DNA of 64,000 nucleotides from Castanea sativa (GCF_040712315.1 NC_134023.1:30613588-30677587); one strand, 5' to 3'; shown: positions 42,401 through 54,449, numbered from the stretch's first letter. Made by a program: numbers and translations. The notes: generated by a model from the sequence alone, not told the origin.

Positions 42401-43611
42401 TCTTCTACAACTAAACAACAATAAAAACACCTATTTATTATTTTTTTTCTCACTCTTCATCTATATCTCACTGCTATGTCAAACCCAACCTAGTAACCAA
42501 CTCACAACCCAAAAACCAGGAAAAAAAAACTAGCATCCAACAAAAAAAAAAAAAAACTAGTAAAAAAAACCACCAAAGAACAAGCTGATCAACAGAAATA
42601 GCCCACCACAACCTAATTGAAACCCACACAACCCACCGACCCACTGACCCACACCCACAATCACTATCATGGAAGCCTTAAGCTCAACCAAAAAAAAAAG
42701 AAAAGAACAAGAAAAACAGCAACCAACAGGCCACACCGCCTATACCAACCTCCCCATAAGCCATAACACAAACACAAATCCAATAACCCCAAATCAGCCA
42801 CAACAGATCGGCGATGGGGCTTGGGTCGGTAGCGTGGTGCAGAGGAGTGGGTCGGTGAGAGTTGAGCTTCGGGGGTGGGCTAGCAACGGTGAGAGGATAA
42901 TGACTCTTGGTAGAGGTGGGAGTTGAGAGAGTTAAGAGATCTGAACTGTCGGGTAGAGGATAAAGAAATAGGAAAAAAAAAAAAGAAATAATGTTTTAAT
43001 TGGTAATAGAATACAAAATTAATTGTTTTTTTAGCTTTGAGCTACAATGCACAACAATATATAGCTGTGCACTGTAGCTGTGTAGGTAAATATTTTACCT
43101 GTACCACCACCAACGTAGCACCCTTTTTGTATATGGTGGTGCTAAAAATTGTTTTTTAGCTTTCTAGCACCACCATTGTGATTGCTATTATACAAATAAT
43201 AAGTTAGGAAGCCTTTGGCAATTGGCACTACACAATGCTCCACTAACCCCTAAAATTGTTAGTCATCCACCACTATTTGGTAGATAATGACGTGATGGTA
43301 AATGCCAAGGGATTTGTAACAACTTTTGTATTGTATTTACATCCAATGAGTCTTACACATTTAGAGGATCACCTCTTCCCTTCGCCTATAAATGGAAAAG
43401 GGTTTAATCCCCATTAACACAATTGAGAGTGAGAGCACAGCATACCCTCGCTCCAACACCTTACTGTGCACATTATATTGGCCCTACCTTTATCTATTTT
43501 TTTGTTCTTCTTAAGTAATACAGTGCATGGTTTTTAAAAACCGAAATGGTCAAACAATCAGAAGAGTCTAGTTCCTTGTTTTCACTGGTTGAACCAACGA
43601 ATTTTACGTTT
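42401..43611. other. Gene-free AT-rich DNA with two hairpins
   Basis: This stretch is A-rich and low-complexity to about 43000; the short ORF at 42669 is compositional. Two inverted repeats stand out: 43040-43079 (AGCTACAATGCACAAC with AGCTACAGTGCACAGC on the other strand, two mismatches in 16) and 43135-43174 (GGTGGTGCTA with its perfect complement, 20-base loop). They may be remnants of a MITE. Confidence 0.5.
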
Positions 43612-43789
43612 GGGACAAAATTTAGGTACATTACCTTAGGTGATGTTTCTTAAGTTCCCTTCTTAAGATTCTGCCATGTAACTACTTAACTAAAAAATAC
43701 ACTTCTATCCCATTAGAAGAAATCTACATAGCAGAATTTTAAGAGAACTTAAGAAACAACACCTAAGTTCTGTACCTAAGTCTTGCCCC
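43612..43789. mobile_element. MITE with 8-bp target duplication TTACGTTT
   Basis: This 178-bp element is almost entirely palindromic. The left end GGGACAAAATTTAGGTAC pairs with the complement of the right end, GGGGCAAGACTTAGGTAC, and pairing continues through GTTTCTTAAGTT to about 75 bp per arm. TTACGTTT occurs on both sides (43604-43611, 43790-43797). The duplication length suits hAT or, if extended to nine with one mismatch, Mutator. It has no coding capacity. Confidence 0.75.
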
Positions 43790-43797
43790 TTACGTTT

Positions 43798-44708
43798 GAA
43801 CCTCCAGTTTTTATGTTTTTTGCTGAACTGGTTGAGTGTCCAGCTCCCGATTGAATCGGCATATCCAATCTGGGTTTTAAAACCAGGCTACAACGGCTAC
43901 AAGTAGAGTTCTCTTTACTTCTCACCCCTCCTAGGCTCCTACTCCGGCAAAGGGGTCTTCCATGTAAAAATTTTGTGCTCTTTGCATTATTGTTTTCCAT
44001 TAGCCTTTAAGCATGCCAATGGCAACTTATCAACCCACCTTTGACACACAAGTGGCAACCAAATGTACATATAGTCCATTAGCTTAAAACCAGACATTCC
44101 TTGAAGCCTAACTACCATGTACAGGGTCTTGGGTATGGACGATGATGATTGTGTGAGATATGAAGGCATAGAGAGAGAGAGTCTGAAAAGTCCATGATCA
44201 TCTTCAAAAAACATCATGAAGATAGGTCCTTTCATGCAAGTTGGCTTAAATTTTATCAATCATAGACCATACGCATATTGTTGTAACAAAGATGGGCTGA
44301 TCACACACTTGAGAAACAATAACAAACAAAAACTACCAAACCTTAGTCTCAAAATTTTGGAATTGATTATGAGTCCTCAACAAACTAGTCAAGATCAACT
44401 ACATGTATTCTTTACCACTGAAATCATATTTTCTATTACTTTCTTTAAGTGAAGTGTTGTTAGAGAATTTATAGATATTACAAACAACAAAGACAAGTGA
44501 AGTCCACTCTAAGAAGCAGTTATCTTGAATGTTCCCAGTTGATCTAACCATGTGAATTACAGAATAATTCATTTCTCTTGTACAAAATTTACTCTATTAT
44601 AACAAGATAAAGAAACAAAAAAAATTATGCCACCTTTTTTTTCAGAGACATTTCGTTACTAATACTCAGAAGCTTCGTTCTACAGGAAAATCTATGGTTC
44701 CCTTGAAT
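43798..44708. other. Intergenic DNA and probable 3' UTR of the coiled-coil gene
   Basis: No convincing gene is present; ORFs at 43776-44259 on minus lack recognisable motifs. The last few hundred bases before 44709 presumably hold the 3' UTR of the minus-strand gene. No poly(A) signal was assigned with confidence. Confidence 0.4.
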
Positions 44709-47587
44709 TTAAAAGGAAATTTTGGAAGCTTTTGACCGAGAAAGCTGTGCCTCTAACCTTGCTTCAAGTAGTTTTGCCAACAATGTATTTTCCTTCAAGC
44801 CCCGAGGCCATCTTAAAGTAGATTCTGATTTTTCAACATTTGGGGTTGTTAATTTTGACATCCACTGTTGCACTGGATTAGCATTACCTGTTAACATGGA
44901 TCGAACGCAAGAATCTTCCCTGCAATTACTTTGGGGATGAATCTTGTCATCCTCCAATGGCAAAGAATGACTTCTAATCAAGCTATTAGGCGTAAGTCCC
45001 ATGTTCAATCCACAGGCCCCAACCCGTTTGCCATGTCTTTCATGTAGACCATCAGTAGCTTCACACATTCCAAATTTCTCAGGATAGTTAATTACATCTT
45101 GCTTTTCTGCACCCATTTCACCCTGTTGCCTCCCAGGACACTCGTTGTTTCCATTACTTGGCATGGCCTTTGCCATATGCTCATTGAACTGCCCTTGCAA
45201 ACTGGATGGGTTACAGACTTCATCAATTTCCCATAATCCAACATTTTTTCTTATGGAATTTGATTTCACTATTTTATTCTGATGGCTTTCCGCAGCATTA
45301 TCACTGTTTCGTTTACAGCTACCTTTGCTTTGTTTTCCATCAGTTTCCTTGTTTGTTTTAATGCAATGTGAATCACCATCAGTTGAGGAATCTCCTTCAT
45401 CAGCTGCATTTTGAGTTGCACTAACGGGCTCATTCAAAGGAAAGGACTCCAATGAAGGTTTACGTGAGCAGATTTTCTTTAGCTCCACTAGGGAGAAGTT
45501 CCCATTTTTCCTTGATTTAATAGACCGTTTAGCTTGAAGAAAGGTTTCTATGTCAAACCCTATCTTGTCCACAATTGTTTTCTTTTCTGCAAGATCATTT
45601 CGAGCTTCTGCTAGCTTCATTTGCATCCGTTCATCAAGCCATGCTTCTGAAATATGGAGAATTAACCTGTCAGGGTTTTCCCTACCAACACTACCCTTCA
45701 CAGTTTTGTGCTTCAGGGACCGTACTTCATGTTCATATTCTCTTATTCCTTTTGCAAACTCATCACACAAGTTTTCCAACAGAATTCGTGCTTTTCTCTC
45801 TCTTTCAAGCTCTATCAAAGCATTATAAAAAGAAGAATTCAGTTCAGAAAGTTCTTGAGCTAGTTTCCAGTGCAGGCTCTCCGAATGCTTTCTTAACTTC
45901 CTCTCATCTTCTAGCTCATCCCTGATTGATTCAACTGCAGCTTGGATTCGATCTTGCTCCTTATTCTTCCTAACAATTTTATCTTCTGTAACTTGCATCA
46001 TCAAGTCATCCATTTCATGCCTTTCCAAATGCTTCTCTTCTAGCAATTCTTTAATTCTAGCTTGAGAAAGATACAGTTCCATTTTCAGTGCTTTCACCAA
46101 TGATATATTGGACGCATGCTGTTCTTCAAGACTCAAAATCCGATTGATTACCTTGAGTAACGCTGTGGATGTTTCAAGGCTATAACTTGACTCACCCATT
46201 CTACCATTCAAGTCCAAAGACTTTGTGGGAGTGACAACAGGGTTATAAGGTGTCACCTGTGAAAGCAAAGGGTCTCTAAATTCAGCACACCAACATAAAA
46301 TAGAGTGAAATAGTCGATGGACTATTTTGAGAAGGATATAAAGAGGAGAATATGAGCAGTGAACTTAATGAATCTATTATGATAAGTATAGTAGGATATA
46401 TGGCATTCTTGCAGCCCAGGGGCAGAACCACATTGATGGACCCCACAAACTTCTCAAATATTACTTTTTTGCCTCCAAATTTACTTGAAGTTAAAAAAAA
46501 AATATGGTTCCCCCCCCCCCCCAAACTTCCTAAATATTATATTTTTACCCCTAAATTTACTTAAAGTTTTCAAAATATATGAAGTTGGCCCCCTAAATTC
46601 TTCTTATTTCTTGTATGACACTTCTAAATAGGTCCAATTTTTTTATTTACTATTATTTTGCCCCCCCCCCCCCCCCCCACAATTCTCAAAATTCTAGTTC
46701 CGCCCGCAGTAACTGCAATTCCACAAGGAAGTTAACAAATCATCAACTAATATGATTACATCTCGTCATCATTTCATGATTAATTAGCCAACTATTGTAT
46801 GCCAGTCATGATTCTCATCAGCAAGCATCTGCCTTTATAGAAGTCATAAAAATAGGGTCTTTGGCATAATTTACAAGCATGACAGGCAAGGATTAATACA
46901 ACTGTTGATGTAATTAGAAAAAAGAAATCACAAGTAAGCACATTCTGAAATTTAACATCAAAATTCTAAATCTGATAGGATATTGTATAATTTAATATGG
47001 GGAAATTTTAGAAAGGCCTCCCTTTTGAACAATATTATAATAACGACTGTATGTGAGGAAAAAAACATAAGGGTTTAAAAAAAAATAAAACCACCCTTTA
47101 ATTTTCATATGAGTGCCAATTTAGTTTTGCATTTTTTATTTGAACAATTAAACCGTTGGACATTTTGTTTGTGCGCCAATTTAGTCCCTCTTCATTGGCA
47201 TTGTTTTTGTAAAATTAATAATAAAAAAAATGGCATCCTTTCTTTCTTAATCTTTGTTTTTTTGTTTTTCTTTCTTTTGTAGTATTGCCTCTACATCGGG
47301 CAAATTTGGTTAATCTGTATGTGTTATGTTCTTTCGTTTTTAATGTTAAGAGAGGAGGGGAGGAGGGGGGATGAAATGCATGAAAAATCGATAAAATCAC
47401 ACATGTAATGTGATTAACTCCATTAACATTTAATTTAATAGAATGTTCTATTTGTCACAAACATAATGTCCAAGCTGTTAGTTGTTCATATTGACAATGC
47501 AGGACTAAATTGACACTCACATATAATCCAAAGGTGAAATGTTCAATATATCACTAACATATGAGTTATATATACATACATACATAC

Positions 47588-47642
<55 letters not shown>

Positions 47643-50607
47643 ATACTTGATATACCAACTTCGGAATATACAGTAGTCAAGTTGCAACATAATCATTAAT
47701 CACTCTCGTACTTAAAAAGTTTCCGATAAACGGCCATTTTGTGCTCCAAAGGATTACAGGCACAGTTTATGAATCAAATACATTTATCCTATATTGTAAT
47801 TTAGCAAATTGTTGATCTGAGGATATTACAAAAACTCACAGGCTAGAGAGAGAGAGAGAGAGAAATAAAGGAAGAAATGAAGAAAAGTCCAATAACAGAG
47901 AACCGTTTTTTTTTTTTGGGGGGGGGGGGGGGGGTGGTGGTGAGGGTGAGTATAATTCTTACCTCCAATGAGCTACTATAACTTGAGGGAGATATAGGAT
48001 GTAGAGCACTATCATTCCTGTGAACAGATTGAGGGTGTTGTATAAGTGATGCTGGAACATGCCTCCTCAAGCTACTTTTACTTTCTGGCTGCAATGTAAC
48101 ATATGGCAAAAATTACTATTTGGATTGAAAATATACTTTTAACAAAGAGGAAGAGAAAACATGGAAAAAATATGTTGGAATATTCATGTGTGAGTCGTAT
48201 GGTTATTTAAGTAGTAAATTCCTAAATCATATAATAATTGTAAGAGTTAGTAATTAAGACAACATTATTGGGCTCAAACTCATTAGCTTAAGTTTTTGGA
48301 TTAAGTGGTGTCCTAAGATGTTATATGAAGTTCTCACAACTCGAAAAATGCCAACACGTGGTATTAGCTGATGGTTCAACGGGACAAGTGGTCACTGAGA
48401 ATATTGGATAGTGGCTCCCTTGATTGAGTAAAAGCATGCTCACTCCACCATGGTGTTAGGATAGTGCCCTTTAAATTTTATTGTATGATGTTATGTATGA
48501 CATTATGTTATGATTAATAAAGTTGTTTTATTATTATCTAAAATAATAGTAACATGAATATTTGAACATTATCATATAGTCTATGAGATGCATAGTATAT
48601 GTATGTGATTTAGTCACAGAAGATATAAATCACAAGTTCTTTATAAACTTAGAATTTTAGTTCGTAGTCGGTGATGAAATTGGGCATTTCATCTGCGAAG
48701 GCTATAACATATCAACTAAGATGATTTGTCTTAATTATAGAAGTGGAGATTTCTAGTTAATATGTTGATATATTTTAAGAGTTAAGATATATTGAACTGG
48801 ACCGCTATGAGATTTATTATTCTACTAACGACTATCAAATGAATAATAAATTTCACGATTTTTATTTACATGAACTCTTAATCCTTAAAGAATAATGAAC
48901 ATGATCATGAAGTGTAGGTTACTTTGATATATCAAGAGTGAAATCTAAATTCACGATCAAAACCTCTGTATGTTGGACAGCCACATTTAATATTGAAAAA
49001 ATAAGTATCCTCAAGATGGAATTCATAATCTCTTAACGGAGATATAAAATATTCTCTTGAGATAAGTTTAATGAGTTTGGTTATTCAGAGTGTTAGGCCT
49101 AACCACTTTAGTAAGAAGTTACTAAAGTATATATTTATGAAATTGGATTTCATAAATATATGATGAACAACTTAAAGGATTAAACCGGGTACTCAAGAAT
49201 TAAAATGTAGAAATCTTCCAAGTGACAGTCAACATTCATGACATTGTATTACTACAAATATTTTATGAAGAGGTTGCATGTATAATAAAGCCTTAGGATA
49301 TAATTTAAAGGCCTAGAGTGCAATTATATTTATATTAATGGTAATTTTGGACTTGTCAATAATTAATAGATAAACTCAAGGCCCATTGGAGCTAGAGTCT
49401 TATTTGTTCCCTTTTAGTAACACTTCAAGCCACATACTAAAGCCCAATTGAAATGACCCAAATGGTGTGTATGTGAGTGTAAACCACTTTCTTATTTTCT
49501 CTTGAACAAATACGTGTAAATTGATTGAGAGACCACACTTCTTAGACGGAAGTGAAATTGGAGTGAAGCTTAAAGTGTTTCCAAGTATTATAATCTTTAG
49601 TTTTGAATTCCACCGCACCAAGTACGCTTTTTTGTTCTTAAATTCTGAAACTTGCATAATACATATCATCAATTGCAAATAAAGTAAGTCCGTTAATTTT
49701 TCACTATGTATGTTTTATATAAGATAGAAACTATGTTTTTCCAACACATGGTTGAGTAAAGGCATGCTCCCACCCTCACCCAAAAAAAAAAAAAAAAGTA
49801 GAGGCAATGAGGAATTGTTACTAGTCTGAACAACTAGAAACCATGTATTAAAATCCTCCTATTTCAATGAAACGGATCCATCAAGACGTGCCCAAGAAAA
49901 GTCATGCTTCGGAAAATGCTAACAAAAAGTCATGAATCCAAAGTACAAACCATTCGGTTGAAAACTTGGAACTGAATTCCCCAAATGAACATGTGAAATT
50001 ATAAAGTGTATGGTAATGAACCAAAAATTGAAAATAAAACTTGTGCTTAATTTAAATAATACGTGATCAATTCACGGAGCCAAGAAGATTAGAGCTAAAT
50101 TTAACACTTCAACAACCAAACTAGTGGAATCCTAGCCTTGCCCGGGCAAAACATCAATAAAACAAAAGAGAGACAAAGACCAACAAGAACACATGAAAAG
50201 TTAACTTACAGAGCCCACAAAGGTAAAAGTGGTACCTGGTTAGGTGGGGTACAAGGAGGGTCAACCAAGTGTTTGGAAATCTGAAACCCCTTGCTTTCCC
50301 TGCGTTTGTGGCGGCGAAGCCTAGCACCATTCTTGCTCATTTTAGCAACGGGGTAGTGGTGGTGGGGCTGAATCTCCCAGAGGTTAGCACAGAGCTTTCT
50401 AGCAGAGATTGATGTGGATATGTTGGCGTTGTTGGGAAAGGTGAGGTTGTTATCAAGCTCAAGTCTCCATGTGGGTGGTGGAGTACAAGGCCCTCCTCCT
50501 CTTTTCCCTACCAACAACATACCTTTTTTCAACTTTTTCACCACTAATCCTTGCTTTTTTTTCTCTTCTCTCTCACTCTCCCCACCATCTTTTTCTTTCC
50601 TTTCCAT
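44709..50607 (-). CDS. Coiled-coil protein, At5g41620 / BRANCHLESS TRICHOME-like family (3 exons)
   Basis: This is the only intact conventional gene. Minus-strand exons: 50607-50236, 48088-47963 and 46256-44709, giving 124, 42 and 515 codons (681 in all). All junctions are phase 0 with canonical sites (CAG/GTACCA, TTGCAG/CC, GAG/GTAAGA, CACAG/GTG), and the joints read PPNQ-PESKS and SSSLE-VTPYN. The N-terminus has PCTPPPTWRLE and SARKLCANLWEI. Exon 2 has SLRRHVPASLIQHPQSVHRN. Exon 3 has ALLKVINRILSLEEQHASNI, a long coiled coil (about residues 200-370) with LLCDEFAKGIREY-like sequence (here LENLCDEFAKGIREYEHEV) and HISEAWLDERMQMKL, a polar middle, and LPRGLKENT-type C-terminus (WPRGLKENTLLAKLLEARLE). 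These blocks match the plant family of Arabidopsis At5g41620, about 620 residues, related to the trichome-branching protein BLT. The molecular role is poorly known, probably cytoskeletal scaffolding. No stop or frameshift is seen. Confidence 0.9.
47091..47540. mobile_element. Inverted-repeat element (MULE-MITE-like) in intron 2
   Basis: About 90 bp at the left (from CACCCTTTAATTTTCATATG, through GTGCCAATTTAGTTTTGCAT, to TTGGACATTTTGTTTGTG) reappears inverted at the right end with roughly three quarters identity (GTGTCAATTTAGTCCTGCAT, TTGGACATTATGTTTGTG). Long terminal inverted repeats around non-coding DNA suggest a Mutator-like MITE. I could not fix the target duplication. Confidence 0.5.
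47573..47640. repeat. Compound microsatellite (ACAT)n(AT)n(GA)n
   Basis: TACATACATACATA, then an AT run, then about 16 GA units. It is intronic and likely length-variable. Confidence 0.85.
48089..50235 (-). other. Intron 1 of the coiled-coil gene
   Basis: This 2147-bp intron has donor GTACCA and acceptor TTGCAG. More than half of it is the family-F solo LTR at 48454-49746; without it the intron would be about 850 bp. Flanking the LTR, the phrase TTGAGTAAA(A/G)GCATGCTC appears on both sides (about 48424 and 49753), a short imperfect repeat older than or created with the insertion. Confidence 0.85.
48454..49746 (+). mobile_element. Solo LTR of copia family F in intron 1, antisense to the gene
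   Basis: This 1293-bp LTR runs from TGTTAGGATAGTGCCC to ...TTTTTCCAACA. It is flanked by perfect CATGG duplications at 48449-48453 and 49747-49751. It is plus-oriented while the gene is minus, the orientation least likely to disturb splicing or end transcription. About 130 bp shorter than other family-F LTRs, with several internal deletions. Confidence 0.9.
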
Positions 50608-51040
50608 CTTTACTCTCTCTTTCTCTTCAAAATTAAACTGTGTGTGCGCTTCACTGTTTCACCCATGTTGCTTGCTTTTTTTGACTGAAATGGTTCTCTC
50701 TCTCTCTCTCTCTCTCCACAGTTCAGTTCAGACACTATTCCGCCTCACTGCTTCTTCGTCTGTGAGCATCTTTTGGCTCTTTGTCCCTTCTTTATTTCTT
50801 CCTCTTCTTGCAAGTTGCAATTTATTTTGACCCCTACAGGCTACAACTAGGTAGCTCTAGTCACATCAAACATAAATTGGGGTTGAAATTGGATACTCCG
50901 ATCACATACTGGGCCCGCTTATTATTACAGCCAGCCGGGAAACAAAACAACAAAGAAAAAACAAATATCAAAACCTAAACAACAGATTTTGACGTTTAAA
51001 TATTAAAATTTATGAGTTTAAAAAATAAAAAATAATGCAT
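50608..51040 (-). promoter_or_regulatory. 5' UTR and proximal promoter of the coiled-coil gene
   Basis: A (GA)11 tract on minus (plus-strand CT run, about 50695-50716) lies about 90 bp upstream of the ATG, typical of plant 5' UTRs. Pyrimidine-rich plus-strand DNA continues to about 50810. A hAT element begins at 51049, limiting the untouched upstream region to about 440 bp. No clear TATA box was assigned. Confidence 0.5.
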
Positions 51041-51048
51041 ATGGTAAG

Positions 51049-53164
51049 TAAACATGGCAAAACTAGCGAGTTGGGTCGGGTTCGAGTCGAATCAATTAGA
51101 TTACAGGTCAAAAACAAGTCATTTTAAGCGGGTTAAAAAGGGGTTCGGGTCAATTGAGTTGCGGTCTGGTCGAGTCGGATCGGATTGACCTGTATTTTTC
51201 ACATGAATTTTTTTTAATAAATAAAACAACATGTATTTGCCATTTGAAAGTCATGCAACAAATTACTTAATGTAAAATGCATTACTTTGAATTCACCACT
51301 TATATCAAGAATGAATTTAGTTAAACTTATTAATAATTATTCAATAATTTTAAATTATACAAATTCTAACATTGATATCTTAAACAAAATAACACAAAGA
51401 TAAGTAAAATAAATACACAAGTTTTATTTCTACACAATATCAACATCTCAATATATAAAAAACAAAATTACAACTAACTTATTGGATAACTCATTTGACA
51501 AAGAATAAAAACATATAAGAAATTTACAATCTTGAAAATTAATTTTATAATCTATTATCAATTGTGGTTAGCACTTTATTTCAATTTGAGATATACATGA
51601 AAGTTTGATTGTTTATTTATTTATACATGGCCTCTTTTATGAATATCATATCATTGTTAAGCAATACACACTCTAGGAAATATCATGATTTATTTTAAGA
51701 AAACGTTTATTTTGAACATAAATTGTTAAAAATAGGTCTAAGCATTCATAATTTATGTTAATTTGATACTTTGGCTTCACTATTTTTATACTTGTGAATG
51801 TTTTTCACACATGTCTACAATTTTAAATCTATATTTTTAACTCTACTATAACCAGATTATCTTGGCATATACTTTACTATTTAATATCTAAAAATCTTTA
51901 CTTATTATAGAATATTCAACTATTTATCTTTCGATTAAATTGCATGCAGTTGTGTGATAGGCAAAAAAACGTATTAACCCCTTGTGATGAATTAATTGAT
52001 TAATTAACCAAGTTTAATTAATTAATCAAATTAAGATGCAATGTACGTGACACCACAAACAAATCACCAACTAAATAAATATGCAACAAAAATAAATTGA
52101 CACGGTGATTTGTTTACGAATGGGGAAAACCTCCGAGGCAAAAACCCCACCGGGTGATTTTAAGGTCACCACTCCCAAGAATCCACTATTATAAAAAAAG
52201 CAGTTACAAGTAAAGGAATCTCAGTACCTTATACCAACGTACAGTTGAACCCTTACCCCAATACCCAATTGGACTTGTTCTATAGTGACAATCTCTCCTT
52301 GTATTGCACAGCTCCCAGCACGTGACTAACCAATTGATGCACGGATCCTAATACGTGACTTGATCACCAACTTGAGAAGGATGTTGGCTGCAAAGTTCTT
52401 CAATTCATCACACGATGAAGATCATGAAATTACTTGGTCACAAAACCCTACGGTGTACAAACACGACAGCTTTTTCAAGATGAACTAGGATAACTAGGTT
52501 TCCGGTCACACTTTTCTTCACACTTGTGGAATTGTGTTCTTGTGCAACTTTGCTACATGTGATGACCCTTAAAATAATTCTTATATATGTTTAGGGTCGT
52601 GAGAAAAGAAGGCCCAAACATACATTCATAGATTGGATGAAAATCAGCTTTGAAAAATTGAACTTCATAAATCTCGACAGATACGCTATCTATCGAGCAG
52701 CTGTTGAGTCTTGAGCTGAAACAAATCTTTTAAACCTTAATAGATACTAGCTGTCGAATTTTAATAAATGACACTTCTTCACTTGTTTCTTGGATAAACT
52801 TGCATGGATTTAACACTTGAACTTGAAACCTTATTTCTTGAAGCATTAAACAGATTTTAGATCTACCCAAATACAAGTAAAGTGCGTTTTGTCAAAGGAT
52901 TAGCCAATACATAAAATGTTGACATATGTTCCTAACATGAATCGTATATGTCCTAACATTATGTAACGTCTCAATTTTAATTTTTTTTACCAAAAAAAAT
53001 GGTTTTAAGAAATGGGTCAGGGCGGGTTGGGGTGGGTTGACTTGCAAAAAACACAGGTCGGGTCACGGCTCAACCCGTTTTTACTTCAAGTCAAAAAAAT
53101 CGGGTTCGGATCAGATATTTTTCAGGTTGGGTTAGAAAAATTCTGACCCGTTTTACCATGTCTA
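51049..53164. mobile_element. Non-autonomous hAT element with 8-bp duplication ATGGTAAG
   Basis: The ends TAAACATGGCAAAAC and, on the other strand, TAGACATGGTAAAAC form terminal inverted repeats. ATGGTAAG flanks both ends (51041-51048, 53165-53172), the 8-bp duplication of hAT transposons. Both subterminal regions are dense in GGGT(C/T)GGGTT-type words, as in other plant hAT elements. No transposase is present. A solo LTR of the A/B family (51955-52958) is nested inside; without it the element is about 1.1 kb. Confidence 0.8.
51955..52958 (-). mobile_element. Solo LTR of family A/B nested in the hAT element
   Basis: This 1004-bp LTR in minus orientation (plus strand TGATAGGCAAAA...GTCCTAACA) is flanked by TTGTG (51950-51954) and TTATG (52959-52963), a duplication with one mismatch. 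It aligns end to end with 10573-11571 reversed. Confidence 0.85.
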
Positions 53165-53172
53165 ATGGTAAG

Positions 53173-53862
53173 GGATTTCTTTTAAGACTTTCTCATTCTA
53201 GGGTGTTTAAACACCGAATTTAAAAACTTTTCATACCAGTTTTAGTTTTCAATTAACATTGTTCAATGACATTTTTGTAAATATGTTAAAGATCTTAAGC
53301 CCCACCTGATTAGACCACACTTAATAGAACTTTTTCTCTCTTTCATGCCCCCAAGACTTCTTTTATCTCTCTGCCTCCTACTATTTAGGTCTAGCTTCCC
53401 TCTAATGCATCAAACTCCTCTCTCTCCCTCTTTCACATGAGATTGGACTCTATCTCATATTTACTCCTCTATTTTCTCATTATTGTTGCTGATATTGATT
53501 ATGTATTATTCCGATATTTCATTTTCCTTCAATACCTTGTTTTTCTCTTTTTGAAGTTTTGGGAGCTAGGTCTTTGTGTAATCAAAGAATGCAAGTAATC
53601 TGATTGATAAAATTGTTGTGGGTAGTAGTTGCCTCTAGACAATCAGATTTGGCAGTAATGTTGGAGCTAATGAAGGGCATTGTAAAAGATCCATCCGGGC
53701 AAGTGCATTTTTCAGATTTAAGGAAACCTTCACAAGTTTCACAAAACCCATCTCATAATAATATTTATCAATTAAAATGTTATGTGCAAAAGGAAAAGAA
53801 GATTATGGAGACATTAAAAACCCATTAACGTACAATTTCAAAGATTTGTTCAAACCTAGGTT
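53173..53862. other. Intergenic DNA without recognised gene
   Basis: Pyrimidine-rich sequence with many TCTCTC runs. The ORF at 53604-53828 (+) has no recognisable motif. The edge at 53863 is the LTR of element E. Confidence 0.4.
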
Positions 53863-54418
53863 TGATGTAGGACAAATTAGGGATTTGTCTACGTTAGGGT
53901 AGGAAAGAAGAAGAATTAGAGAGAAGTTAGGGCTGTTTAGGGGTTGTGTGAACAGTATTCGTGAATAGTAAAGAAGAGAAAATAAAGAAAAGAGAGAAAG
54001 AGAAAGAAACAACAAAGGCCAACGTGCCTATTGCTCAAAACACTTAATTTTATTAATTAACTCATTCTACTCCTTTAATACATTGAGCACCCTATATATA
54101 TAAAGACTTTTACTTGTACTAGTAGTATTAGGATTCTTAATAGTACAAGGACTACTATATTTAACCATAATAAATTAAACCAAAGCCCATACATAATGAC
54201 CCATAATTAAATAAGACTCATTAATAAAACCTATGGCCTCTAACTATGGCCCATACCCAACAATTGTAAAATTACTAAAATACCCTTGACTTAAGAATAA
54301 CCAAATAAAATATTAAAACTTAATTAACTACCATGGACACTTATTCTTGGGCTTTGCCTTATCCTTAGGCTGCCAAGGAGAATGTAATTTCTTAAACCAT
54401 GTTATGATTCCGCCATCA
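53863..54418 (-). repeat. 3' LTR of element E
   Basis: On minus it runs TGATGGCGGAATCATAACAT to ...GTCCTACATCA. A purine tract (AGAGGGGTAGAGT) precedes it on minus (54419-54431). Confidence 0.85.
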
Positions 54419-54449
54419 ACTCTACCCCTCTAAAAATAACTCAACTCCG

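Larger units (their letters stand above)
46257..47962 (-). other. Intron 2 of the coiled-coil gene
   Basis: This 1706-bp intron is bounded by GTAAGA and CACAG. It contains poly-C runs (about 46510-46522 and 46661-46678) on the edges of a degenerate repeat, an inverted-repeat element (47091-47540), a compound microsatellite (47573-47640) and a T/G homopolymer pair near 47908-47933. Confidence 0.85.

Noticed and set aside
42669..42926. ORF starting MEALSSTKKKRKEQ, Lys- and Asn-rich
   Set aside because: A-rich low-complexity sequence with no homology recognised and no gene context.
43987..44259. 90-codon minus-strand ORF downstream of the coiled-coil gene
   Set aside because: No recognisable motif, no conserved neighbours, and probably 3' flanking DNA.
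46425..46700. Possible hAT MITE beginning CAGGGGCAGAAC with poly-C runs
   Set aside because: The right end (reverse complement GCGGGCGGAACTAG) resembles the left, but no target duplication fits and the arms do not pair further; kept only as a degenerate repeat in intron 2.
53604..53828. 74-codon ORF MIKLLWVVVASRQSDLAVML
   Set aside because: Short, no motif recognised, and no splice structure that extends it; could be a fragment of a gene but the sequence does not support it.
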